Shown here: positions 15,568 through 23,606 of the stretch, piece by piece
Layout of the letters: each line of letters begins with the position of its first letter
Numbering within the stretch: position 1 is the stretch's first letter
NCBI GenBank assembly: GCA_017643305.1
Contig: JAEPNQ010000039.1
Span: 1 to 36,148 of the forward strand
Direction: 5' to 3'
DNA length: 36,148 bases
From: Marinibacterium sp.
GTDB lineage: Bacteria; Pseudomonadota; Alphaproteobacteria; Rhodobacterales; Rhodobacteraceae
Notes under the pieces: generated by a model
The model's input: only the letters and a program-made list of their open reading frames with translations
What the model was told of the DNA's origin: nothing
Database searches by the model: none
Program-made: the position numbers and the translations under genes

Positions 15568-17976
15568 ATGAAATCGCACTATCGCGTTGTGGTCATCGGA
15601 GGGGGCGTCGTTGGATCCTCGGTGTTGTATCACCTTGCCAAGTTCGGCTGGACCGATGTTGTAATGTTGGAACGTCGGCGGCTGGCGTCGGGATCATCGT
15701 GGCACGCGGCAGGTGGCATTCACGCGCTGAACGCTGATCCGAATATGGCATCGCTGCAAGCCTACACAATCGACCTGCTCAGCGAGATCGAAAAGGAAAG
15801 TGGCCAGAATATTGGGCTGCACATGACCGGCGGCCTGACGCTGGCGGGCACGCCGGAACGATGGGAATGGCTGCAGGCCAACTACCGTATCTTCCAGTCC
15901 ATCGGCATCGACGATTGCGAATTGTTGACACCGGAAGAGGCGCAGAAGCGTTGTCCGATCATGTCCACCGACGGTGTGATCGGCGCGATGTGGGCGGATC
16001 GTGAAGGGTATATCGACACCACCGGCACCGTTCAGGCCTATGCCACTGCCGCCCGCAAACGTGGGGCGGAGTACTACGAGGAAACCAAGGTTGATGCACT
16101 GGTCCAGACGAAGGATGGCTGGATCGTGAAAACCAATAAGGGTGACATCACCTGCGAACACGTGGTTAACGCAGGTGGGCTCTGGGCTAAACAAGTTGGG
16201 CGTATGGCGGGGATCGAACTGCCAGTGTCACCGCTGAAACACCACTATCTGGTGACCGATACGATACCTGAAGTGGCCGCATCCGATTTCGAAATGCCGA
16301 TGACCGTAGATCTCGAAGGTTTCACTTACATGCGACAGGACCAGAAGGGCGTACTGGTCGGGATTTATGAGATCGACCACGAACATTGGGCCATGGACGG
16401 TGCGCCATGGCACTACGGCGAAGAACTGTTCCAGGAACAGCTGGATCGCATCGAGAACGAGTTGACGCTTGGGTTTGAACGTTACCCTTCAATTCAGAAT
16501 GTGGGCATCAAGACATGGGTGAACGGGGCCTTCACCTTCTCACCTGATGGCAATCCGTTGGTGGGGCCGGTGCAGGGCAAGCCAGGCTACTGGTGCGCCT
16601 GCGCGGTCATGGCCGGGTTCCTGCAGGGTGGTGGTGTGGGCAAAACGCTGGCCGAATGGATGATCCACGGGGAACCAGAAGCGGATGCATGGTCCATGGA
16701 CGTTGCCCGCTATGGCAAATACGCTGAAAACAAACGCTATATCCGCGAAACCACCGGACAATTCTATTCCCGCCGGTTCGTAATGTCCTATCCGAACGAA
16801 CAACTGCCTGCCGGTCGTCCGTTGAAAATGGCCCCGGCCCATGACGCAATGACCGAAGCCGGATGTCGCTGGGGCGTGAGCTGGGATCTTGAAGTGCCGC
16901 TATATTTCGCGCCGTCCAAGGATTTCGAAGAAAACCTGACGCTGAAACGGTCGAACGCGCACGACATCGTAGCGGAAGAATGCAAGGCCATCCGCGAAGG
17001 CGTGGGATTGATGGATATCACTGGTTTCTCCCGCTTCGAGGTGACTGGCCCGAATGCTGAAAAGTGGCTGGACTGGATGATGGCCTCCAAACTGCCCTCG
17101 CCGGGCCGGGCCAAGTTGGCGCCTATGCTGGGCGAAACCGGGCGGCTCAAGGGCGACCTGACCGTGCTGAACTGGGGTGATGGGAGCTGGTGGATCATGG
17201 GATCTTACTACCTGCGGTCCTGGCATATGCGGTGGTTCCACGACCACCGGATGGAAGGCGTTACCGTCCGCGACTTGGGCGAAGAGATGTGCGGCTTTGG
17301 CGTCGTCGGCCCCAAATCCAAGATGGTGATCGAAAAGTTGGCGGAACAGGACATTTCCGGTCTGCCCTTTATGGGCTGTGGGGATTTCGACATTGGCCTG
17401 ATCCGGGCCCGCATCGCGCGCATGTCTGTGACCGGTGAGATGGGTTATGAAATCAACTGCCGCTATGGCGACCATGTAGCCTTGCGTCGACTACTGCTGG
17501 ACGCAGGTGCGGAAGAAGGCATTCGCGAATGCGGATTCAATGCGATGCTGTCGACCCGGCTGGAAAAGAGCTTTGGTATTTGGTCCGCCGAATTCCGGCA
17601 GGACTATACGCCGGGTATGACCGGCATGGACCGCTGGATTTCATGGGACAAGGGTGACTTTGTCGGGCGTGGCGCCGCGCTGACCGAACGCGATGGCAAT
17701 GGCCCTGCACGCAAACTGGTGACCTTGCAAGTGGACGCACAGGATGCCGATGCCAGCGGGTATGAACCAGTCTGGTCAGATGGCACGCTGGTGGGGTTTG
17801 TGACCTCGGGCGGCTATGGCCACTATACCGATACATCGCTCGCCATGGCGCTGGTGGATGCGGAAAAGGCCGAACCGGGCACTGCGTTGTCAGTGCATGT
17901 GGTGGGTGTGGAACGGCAGGCCGCCGTAATTGCGCCGTCGCCCTATGACCCACAAGGTCGGGCAATGAGGGGATGA
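15568..17976 (+). CDS. FAD-dependent oxidoreductase with GcvT domain, dimethylglycine/sarcosine dehydrogenase-like
   Basis: This 802-residue protein matches the dimethylglycine dehydrogenase architecture. The N-terminal FAD/DAO domain has VVVIGGGVVGSSVLYHL, and the SSWHAAGG segment places a His (residue 46) where mammalian dimethylglycine and sarcosine dehydrogenases attach FAD covalently. An FAO_M linker follows (roughly residues 370-420), then GcvT N- and C-terminal domains (about 430-790) that would transfer the released one-carbon unit to tetrahydrofolate. Enzymes of this kind oxidatively demethylate N-methylated glycines and related amines. AGGAGG five bases before ATG 15568 sets the start. 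The stop overlaps the next gene (ATGA), so the first two genes are coupled. The exact methylated substrate cannot be read from the sequence. Confidence 0.9.
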   Translation: MKSHYRVVVIGGGVVGSSVLYHLAKFGWTDVVMLERRRLASGSSWHAAGGIHALNADPNMASLQAYTIDLLSEIEKESGQNIGLHMTGGLTLAGTPERWEWLQANYRIFQSIGIDDCELLTPEEAQKRCPIMSTDGVIGAMWADREGYIDTTGTVQAYATAARKRGAEYYEETKVDALVQTKDGWIVKTNKGDITCEHVVNAGGLWAKQVGRMAGIELPVSPLKHHYLVTDTIPEVAASDFEMPMTVDLEGFTYMRQDQKGVLVGIYEIDHEHWAMDGAPWHYGEELFQEQLDRIENELTLGFERYPSIQNVGIKTWVNGAFTFSPDGNPLVGPVQGKPGYWCACAVMAGFLQGGGVGKTLAEWMIHGEPEADAWSMDVARYGKYAENKRYIRETTGQFYSRRFVMSYPNEQLPAGRPLKMAPAHDAMTEAGCRWGVSWDLEVPLYFAPSKDFEENLTLKRSNAHDIVAEECKAIREGVGLMDITGFSRFEVTGPNAEKWLDWMMASKLPSPGRAKLAPMLGETGRLKGDLTVLNWGDGSWWIMGSYYLRSWHMRWFHDHRMEGVTVRDLGEEMCGFGVVGPKSKMVIEKLAEQDISGLPFMGCGDFDIGLIRARIARMSVTGEMGYEINCRYGDHVALRRLLLDAGAEEGIRECGFNAMLSTRLEKSFGIWSAEFRQDYTPGMTGMDRWISWDKGDFVGRGAALTERDGNGPARKLVTLQVDAQDADASGYEPVWSDGTLVGFVTSGGYGHYTDTSLAMALVDAEKAEPGTALSVHVVGVERQAAVIAPSPYDPQGRAMRG

Positions 17977-19502
17977 GGGGGTCAGGCACCCGGCGCGGCC
18001 GGCGGCGTGGCGGTGCTGCCGCGCCGGTGCGGTCGGTGGACTATTGCAACCTTCGCAACCCGTTCCCGCCCATCGCCGTCTTTACCGACGACCGGATTGA
18101 GGCGATGCACCTCACTGCCCTGCAAGTGCTGGAGGAGTTAGGCATCAAGGTCCTCCTGCCCGAAGCACGCGACCTGCTGGTCAAGGCGGGCGCAAAGTTG
18201 GCCGATGATGACATGGTTCATATCGGGCGCGACATCGTGCAGGCGGCGCTGGCCAGCGCGCCCAGATCCTTCCGCATGCATGGCGCGGTGCCGGACCGGG
18301 ACATCACCGTTGAACTGGGATCGCTGATCTTTCAACCCGGTGCAGGTGCACCTCATGTGACCGACCGCCAACGCGGCCGTCGCCCCGGCAAGCTGGATGA
18401 TTTTCGCGAACTGGTGCAACTGACCCAGGGCTTCGACGCCCTGCAAATGGTACCCCCGCTGGTCGAACCACAGGACATCCCTATCCACCTGCGCCACTAT
18501 GCCATGACCGAAGTTGCGCTGACCCAGAGCGACAAGGTCATCTTTGCCTATGCGCGCGGCACGCCGCAGGCGATGGAATGTTTCGAGATGATCCGCGATT
18601 TTCGCGGGCTCTCGGATGATGAATTCCGCGCCAGGCCCCAGCTTTATACCATCGTCAACACCAATTCCCCCCGCCAGATCGACGTGCCGATGGCACAGGG
18701 GCTGATCGACTTCGCCCACTATGGTCAGCCCATCATTGTCACGCCGTTTACCTTGATGGGCGCGATGGCCCCAATCACGGTGGCAGGCGCGTTGACCTTG
18801 TCCCACGCTGAGGCGTTGGCAGCGATCACGCTGGCCCAGCTGGCCCGCCCCGGTGCGCCGGTGACCTATGGCACCTTCACCTCCAACGTCGACATGAAAT
18901 CGGGTGCACCAGCGTTTGGCACACCTGAGCAGGTCAAAGCCTCGCTTGGAGCCGGGCAACTGGCGCGTCTGATTGGGCTGCCATGGCGCTGTGCGGCAGG
19001 CTCGGCAGCGAACGTGGCGGATGCGCAGGCTGCGCATGAAACAGAAATCAGCGGCTGGGGCGCGGTTCTGGCAGGGGCAACGGTCGTGATCCACGCGGCA
19101 GGTTGGCTCGAAGGTGGACTGACTGTGGGCTACGAAAAGCTGATCACCGACATGGACATGGTCAACACCTTTGCCGAGCTCTGCACAGCCGCCGCCGCGG
19201 ATGATGACGCCATCGGGCTAGATGCCTTGCGGGAGGTACAGCCGGGTGGCCATTTCTTTGGCGCGCAACACACGATGGATCGCTACCAAACTGAATTCTG
19301 GGAACCGCTTAGCTGGGATTGGTCCAATTACGGCACATGGCAGAACGCAGGCGCAAACGATGCGCAGGAACGGGCCACGGCGATCTGGCAGGAACGTCTG
19401 GCCGCGTTCACGCCGCCAAACCACAGCGCAGACCGGATCGGCGATCTGCAGGACTTTATCGCGTACCGCACCGCCGCCGGCGGCGCGGCCCCGGTGAGCT
19501 GA
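17973..19502 (+). CDS. MttB-family (trimethylamine methyltransferase-like) protein without pyrrolysine
   Basis: This 509-residue protein belongs to the trimethylamine methyltransferase family. Characteristic stretches are ALQVLEELGIKVLLPEARDL near the N-terminus, MKSGAPAFGTPEQVKASLGA around residues 308-327, and DMDMVNTFAELC. The frame has no internal TAG, so it is a non-pyrrolysine member. Characterised non-Pyl members such as the glycine betaine methyltransferase MtgB pass a methyl group to a corrinoid protein. The first 20 residues are arginine rich, which is common in Rhodobacteraceae members. It overlaps the preceding oxidoreductase (ATGA) and lies one base before the TetR gene. No corrinoid protein or reactivase is encoded in this window, so its methyl acceptor must be encoded elsewhere or be different. 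Confidence 0.9.
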   Translation: MRGSGTRRGRRRGGAAAPVRSVDYCNLRNPFPPIAVFTDDRIEAMHLTALQVLEELGIKVLLPEARDLLVKAGAKLADDDMVHIGRDIVQAALASAPRSFRMHGAVPDRDITVELGSLIFQPGAGAPHVTDRQRGRRPGKLDDFRELVQLTQGFDALQMVPPLVEPQDIPIHLRHYAMTEVALTQSDKVIFAYARGTPQAMECFEMIRDFRGLSDDEFRARPQLYTIVNTNSPRQIDVPMAQGLIDFAHYGQPIIVTPFTLMGAMAPITVAGALTLSHAEALAAITLAQLARPGAPVTYGTFTSNVDMKSGAPAFGTPEQVKASLGAGQLARLIGLPWRCAAGSAANVADAQAAHETEISGWGAVLAGATVVIHAAGWLEGGLTVGYEKLITDMDMVNTFAELCTAAAADDDAIGLDALREVQPGGHFFGAQHTMDRYQTEFWEPLSWDWSNYGTWQNAGANDAQERATAIWQERLAAFTPPNHSADRIGDLQDFIAYRTAAGGAAPVS

Positions 19503-19503
19503 C

Positions 19504-20175
19504 ATGACCAAACCCATCCTCCACCGTGACGACCCCGCCGCTGAACCGCTGAGCGGCAATGTCAAAGTGACCAAGGTGGATTGGGTGGCGATGGCGCTGG
19601 ACGTGCTGGTGTCGGACGGGGTGGAACGGGTCAAGGTGCTGGCGCTGGCTGAACAAATGGGCGTGTCCCGATCGTCGTTCTACTGGTATTTCAAATCGCG
19701 GCAGGACTTGCTGGACACGCTGCTACTCCATTGGCGGGCCACGAACACCACTGCTTTTATCGGGCAGGCCAACGCGCCGGCTGCAACGATCACCGCAGCC
19801 GTTCTGAATGTTTGGCACTGTGTCGCCAACCCCCGACTGTTCAACACCGCGCTGGATTTTGCTGTTCGCGACTGGGCCCGCCGAGCGGACAAAGTGCGCG
19901 CCGCATTGGATGCATCCGATGCGGAGCGGTTGGATGCTTTGACTGCCATGTTCGCGCGGTATGGCTACAACACGGCTGAAGCCGGGGCGCGTGCCCGCGC
20001 GCTGTACTACATGCAGATCGGCTATGACCTGGCCCAGCTGGGTGAAACACTGGAGGACCGCATGGCGCGGGTGTCGCATTATCTGCTGATCTTCACCGGA
20101 AAACCCGCACAGCCCGGCGAGGTTGAAACATTCACTGCCTATGCCCGGCAGCATTGGAGAGAGGACCAAAAATGA
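19504..20175 (+). CDS. TetR/AcrR-family transcriptional regulator
   Basis: This 223-residue protein has an N-terminal helix-turn-helix (VKVLALAEQMGVSRSSFYWYFKSRQDLLDTLL, roughly residues 41-72) with the TetR-typical SFYWYFKSRQDLL recognition region. It is followed by a helical ligand-binding and dimerisation domain. The gene sits inside the operon, one base after the MttB-like gene, and its stop overlaps the next start (ATGA). It is therefore cotranscribed with the enzymes and probably autoregulates. The palindrome at 15513-15530 is the obvious candidate operator. The inducer may be the methylated amine substrate or a product; this is inference. Confidence 0.9.
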   Translation: MTKPILHRDDPAAEPLSGNVKVTKVDWVAMALDVLVSDGVERVKVLALAEQMGVSRSSFYWYFKSRQDLLDTLLLHWRATNTTAFIGQANAPAATITAAVLNVWHCVANPRLFNTALDFAVRDWARRADKVRAALDASDAERLDALTAMFARYGYNTAEAGARARALYYMQIGYDLAQLGETLEDRMARVSHYLLIFTGKPAQPGEVETFTAYARQHWREDQK

Positions 20176-21479
20176 CTCAGACCGCAGATGCTATTATAAT
20201 CGGGACCGGCGTGATCGGCGCGGCGATCGCGTTTGAAATGGCCAAACAGGGGTGGAAGACCCTGTCGCTGGACCGGAACGGGCAGGTGGGCCATGGCTCC
20301 ACCGCCGGCTCCTGTGCCATCATCCGCATGCATTATTCCACATTCGATGGCACTGCCTTTGCTTGGGAAGGGTACCATTACTGGCGTGACTGGGCAGAAT
20401 ATCTAGGCCTGCCCGACGGCACGCCACTGGCGCAGTTCCGCCAGGTCGGTTGCATGACTATGAAAACCGAAGCCAACGGGTTTCTGGAAAAGCACATGAA
20501 GTATTCAGCGGAACTGGACTGCCCTTTCGAGGAACTGACTGCAGATGACGTACAAGCAAAACTACCGATCTATGCATTGGACAGCTTTGCCCCGGCCCGG
20601 CGGATGGACGACCCCGAGTTTGGCCAACCCAACGGGGTCCAGATGGGTGGCGCGGTTTTCTGGCCGAATGGCGGTTACGTCACCGACCCTGCGCTGAGCG
20701 CGCAGAACCTGATGGATGCGGCCCGCCAGCATGGGGCTGAGGTGCTCACCAACGCTGAGGTCACGGAAATCCTGCAGGTAGGTGGCAAGGTGTCCGGCAT
20801 CAAACTCAGCAGCGGAGAGGAGCTGCATGCGCCTGTGGTGATCAATGTGGCCGGGCCGGGATCATCCATCATCAACAGCATGGCCGGGGTGCTGGATGAC
20901 ATGACCATCGCCACCCGCCCGTTGCGGCAGGAGGTGGTTCATGTGCCCAGCCCCGAGGGTTTCAATTTCGAAGAAGACGGCACCATTGTGTCGGACAGTG
21001 ACATTGCCTGCTATGTCCGCCCGGAACATGGTAATCACATCCTGATCGGATCTGAGGACCCTGAATGCGACCCGCATCAATGGTGCGAGGATGATTTGAA
21101 TTACAACCGCGACTTCACCGACCAATGGACGACGCAAGCCATGCGCTATGCTCAAAGGGTGCCATCACTGGGTATCCCGTCCCAGACGCGGGGCGTGGTG
21201 GATCTCTATGATGCGTCAACCGACTGGATCCCGATTTACGACAAGTCATCGCTGCCGGGGTTCTACATGGCCTGTGGAACTTCTGGGAACCAGTACAAGA
21301 ACGCTCCGATCGCTGGAAAGCTGATGGCGGCGTTGGTGGCATATTGCGAGGCTGGCAATGATCATGACACCGCTCCGATGCAGTTCACCTTGCCCTACCT
21401 GAACCGGCAGATCGACGCGGGATTTTATTCCCGCAAACGTCCGATCAACGACGAATCCAGTTTTTCTGTTCTTGGTTAA
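20172..21479 (+). CDS. FAD-dependent amine oxidoreductase (DAO family, sarcosine oxidase-like)
   Basis: This 435-residue single-domain DAO enzyme opens with the dinucleotide-binding motif AIIIGTGVIGAAIAFEMAK. GHGSTAGSCAIIRMHYS follows, where DAO enzymes contact the flavin, and the C-terminal GVVDLYDASTDWIPIYD and ACGTSGNQYKNAPIAGKLMA are typical of sarcosine and glycine oxidases and their dehydrogenase relatives. It probably oxidises a secondary amine formed by the earlier enzymes of the operon. The ATG at 20172 overlaps the TetR stop codon. Unlike the first oxidoreductase it has no GcvT domain and no SSWHAAGG-type covalent His motif. Substrate unknown. Confidence 0.88.
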   Translation: MTQTADAIIIGTGVIGAAIAFEMAKQGWKTLSLDRNGQVGHGSTAGSCAIIRMHYSTFDGTAFAWEGYHYWRDWAEYLGLPDGTPLAQFRQVGCMTMKTEANGFLEKHMKYSAELDCPFEELTADDVQAKLPIYALDSFAPARRMDDPEFGQPNGVQMGGAVFWPNGGYVTDPALSAQNLMDAARQHGAEVLTNAEVTEILQVGGKVSGIKLSSGEELHAPVVINVAGPGSSIINSMAGVLDDMTIATRPLRQEVVHVPSPEGFNFEEDGTIVSDSDIACYVRPEHGNHILIGSEDPECDPHQWCEDDLNYNRDFTDQWTTQAMRYAQRVPSLGIPSQTRGVVDLYDASTDWIPIYDKSSLPGFYMACGTSGNQYKNAPIAGKLMAALVAYCEAGNDHDTAPMQFTLPYLNRQIDAGFYSRKRPINDESSFSVLG

Positions 21480-21492
21480 CCGCCTCTGATCG

Positions 21493-22098
21493 CTATCCGC
21501 CCCGCCCGATCAGAAAACCGCCGAATGCCAACGCCACCACCGCCAGCATGGACAGGCTCATCGCCACGTTGATGATGCGGAGGGTGCGTTCTGACATGTT
21601 CAACTGGCGCAGGGTGATGCCCAGGTAGAGCCACAGGAAATGGATGGGGATCCAGATCGCGTTGAGGATCAGGAACTTCGAAACTGTCTCCATCGCGAGG
21701 TTTCCCGGCAGAAAGGTGAATCCTGAAAACAAGGTGGTGTGTACCGCGTAAGCCTTGGGGTTGATCATCTGCAGCGCCAGGCCGTTGAACAAGCCGGGCG
21801 GTGTTGCGGCTTCGATAAACGCAATTTTGGATCCGGCCATGGCGATCCGCAAGGCGAGGTACAGAAGATAGGCGGTTGAGGCGAGAAACAGCACCGCACG
21901 GATGCGTGGATCGGCCAGTATCACGGCGGCGATGCCCATGACTACGGCCAGTGCCACCAGATTGTTGCCCAGCCAGAGCCCGGTCACATACCGTGTGCCG
22001 GGGCGCGCGCCAAAGGCAGATCCGACACCGGCGGTCGACAACACGCCGGGGCCAGGCGTGATGATAAGAAAGAATACCGCAGCGGCAAATGTCAGCAT
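21493..22098 (-). CDS. LysE/RhtB-family exporter
   Basis: This 201-residue inner-membrane protein has five to six hydrophobic helices and the family signature FFLIITPGPGVLSTAGVGSAFG near the N-terminus, plus GLALQMINPKAYAVH in the middle. LysE-family proteins export amino acids or related small metabolites, driven by the proton gradient. GAGGGACC precedes the ATG at 22098. The gene ends convergently 13 bases from the FAD oxidoreductase gene. It is separated from the DenD-like gene by about 170 bases that hold an inverted repeat, so it probably has its own promoter. Substrate unknown. Confidence 0.88.
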   Translation of the reverse strand: MLTFAAAVFFLIITPGPGVLSTAGVGSAFGARPGTRYVTGLWLGNNLVALAVVMGIAAVILADPRIRAVLFLASTAYLLYLALRIAMAGSKIAFIEAATPPGLFNGLALQMINPKAYAVHTTLFSGFTFLPGNLAMETVSKFLILNAIWIPIHFLWLYLGITLRQLNMSERTLRIINVAMSLSMLAVVALAFGGFLIGRGG

Positions 22099-22225
22099 GA
22101 TCGAGGTCCCTCGTCTGTGGCACTAATGTCTGCAGGATGACGGATAGTAAATCTGGGTCATGCCAGTTGTGCGAAGCTCGGCCCGGTCGTATGGACGCGG
22201 ACGCCACTACGAAACCCTAACTGTC

Positions 22226-22247
22226 GATGTTTGAATGCTCAAACATC
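22226..22247. promoter_or_regulatory. Perfect 9-bp inverted repeat between two minus-strand genes
   Basis: The arms GATGTTTGA and TCAAACATC flank the 4-base centre ATGC. The element lies after the stop of the DenD-like gene and about 130 bases before the LysE gene. There is no T-run on either side, and the stem is A/T rich, so an operator for a dimeric regulator is more likely than a rho-independent terminator. Confidence 0.45.
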
Positions 22248-22267
22248 CAGAAATCGTGGTCTTCTAA

Positions 22268-23236
22268 TTAGGATGGTTTCGGCATGTCATCTTGCAGGTA
22301 GATTTCGATGATCTCCCGGAAGCTGCTTTCAGCCTCGTAGCCAAGGCTGATCGCCCGCTCCGTTGCAAAATTGCGGGGCCACATGGCGACCATACCTGAA
22401 ATGGTTTCGTCCGGCACATGCTTGATCAGTTTGACCGCATCGTTCCCGGCCACTTCCCGCAGCGCTTCGATCTGTTCCTCGATGGTGCAGCTTATGCCGG
22501 GCAGGCTCAGCGCGCGGCGGCCTTCCAGCAGGTCCAGATCCAGCGTCGCAGAGTGGCGCAGGAAGCCCACCGCCGCACGCGGGGAGGCGTGCCAGTGCCG
22601 GACAGTGGTGGGCACGGGCAAAATGGCTTCCTGCCCATTCAGAGGCTCGCGGATGATACCGGAAAAGAACCCGGACGCGGCCTTGTTCGGTTTGCCGGGG
22701 CGCACACAGATAGTGGGAAGACGGATGGAAATGCCATCGACAAACCCCTTGCGGCTGAAATCTGAAAGCATCAGTTCGCTAGATGCTTTCTGCGCGCCAT
22801 AGCTGGTCAGCGGCGCTGACAGGAACACATCGTCGATCTCTTCGGGAAATGGGCCGCCAAAGACGGCGATCGACGACGTGAAAACAACACGCGGCCGGTA
22901 GGTTCCACCGGAGGCCAGATGTTCTGCCCGCAGCGCTTCCAGAAATCGCCAAAATGCTAGCATATTTGTTTGCCAGCCCTTGTCAAAATCCGCTTCGGCC
23001 TCTCCTGAAACGATGGCGGCCAGATGATAAATGAGCTCCGGTCGCGCCGCTGCCAGCGCATTGGTAACGTCAGGGTCTGTGATGTCGCCCGTGATTCGGT
23101 TTTTGAAACCGTGCGTCTCGGGAGGAAATATGACATCAAACAAAGTCAGGTCTTCGTCTGTTTCATCCTTCTGCAACGACTCCGCGAGCTTTCGGCCAAC
23201 CATCCCGCCGCCGCCAATGATCAGTGTTTTTACCAT
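22268..23236 (-). CDS. denD: NAD-dependent SDR epimerase/dehydratase, D-erythronate dehydrogenase-like
   Basis: This 322-residue extended short-chain dehydrogenase has the NAD-binding motif IIGGGGMVGRKLA at residues 6-18 and the catalytic YxxxK (SYGAQK, Y146/K150). FTSSIAVFGGPFP and MLAFWRFLEALRAE, seen in the D-erythronate dehydrogenase (DenD) group, support the subfamily. DenD oxidises D-erythronate to the 2-keto acid, but related enzymes act on other sugar acids, so the symbol is provisional. GGGGAGG lies just upstream of ATG 23236. It is transcribed divergently from the sugar-acid operon that starts at 23607. The usual partners OtnI and OtnC are not in the window. Confidence 0.75.
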   Translation of the reverse strand: MVKTLIIGGGGMVGRKLAESLQKDETDEDLTLFDVIFPPETHGFKNRITGDITDPDVTNALAAARPELIYHLAAIVSGEAEADFDKGWQTNMLAFWRFLEALRAEHLASGGTYRPRVVFTSSIAVFGGPFPEEIDDVFLSAPLTSYGAQKASSELMLSDFSRKGFVDGISIRLPTICVRPGKPNKAASGFFSGIIREPLNGQEAILPVPTTVRHWHASPRAAVGFLRHSATLDLDLLEGRRALSLPGISCTIEEQIEALREVAGNDAVKLIKHVPDETISGMVAMWPRNFATERAISLGYEAESSFREIIEIYLQDDMPKPS

Positions 23237-23286
23237 CTGTTCCTCCCCTAAGTCGTGTTAGCGCTATTTCGACGACCCTAGAATTT

Positions 23287-23300
23287 TGCAAATGATTGCA
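23287..23300. promoter_or_regulatory. Inverted repeat TGCAA-N4-TTGCA, operator candidate
   Basis: A perfect 5-bp inverted repeat with a 4-base spacer lies about 50 bases upstream of the denD-like start. The core TTTGCA recurs at 23379-23384 on the plus strand. It could bind a LacI- or GntR-type sugar-acid regulator, but none is encoded nearby. Confidence 0.35.
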
Positions 23301-23404
23301 CTAGGCCTAACTCGCAGGGGCGAATGCGATTGCCGAAAGCTCTGGAATCGTCTTTGTTTTAAGTAATACTTACAAAGGTTTGCACGCGTTTTAGAGGAGG
23401 GCCG

Positions 23405-23479
23405 ATGGGGCTGGAGCTGAGCTTGGGTGCCGATAACCTTAGGCGCTGGCTGATTATGTGCGTGTTAACGGCCTGCTAG
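23405..23479 (+). CDS. Possible 24-residue leader peptide
   Basis: GAGGAGG (23394-23400) lies four bases before ATG 23405. The frame encodes 24 residues, starting MGLELSLGADNLRRW and ending in the hydrophobic LIMCVLTAC, then TAG. Tandem stops and low-complexity coding argue for caution. It could be a translated leader for the dehydratase operon, the stub of a lost membrane or lipoprotein gene, or chance. Confidence 0.25.
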   Translation: MGLELSLGADNLRRWLIMCVLTAC

Positions 23480-23606
23480 GCCCATACTGTAGAACAATGC
23501 GGTAGCCGCCCGAAATGGTGGTGCCGATGGCGGTCACCGGCTGTGCGAATGGACACAGACGCAAACACCGGAACCGGCGCTGGGAGACAAGGAATAGAGG
23601 GAAGCC

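Larger units (their letters stand above)
23237..23606. other. Divergent intergenic region between the denD-like and dehydratase genes
   Basis: These 370 bases separate two divergent metabolic genes and probably contain both promoters. Visible elements are an inverted repeat (23287-23300), a related half-site TTTGCA (23379-23384) and a very short frame with a strong ribosome-binding site (23405-23479). I see no regulator gene and no longer reading frame with coding character. Confidence 0.6.

Noticed and set aside
17973-19502. MttB homologue as a pyrrolysine enzyme
   Set aside because: The reading frame contains no internal TAG codon, so it is a non-pyrrolysine family member.
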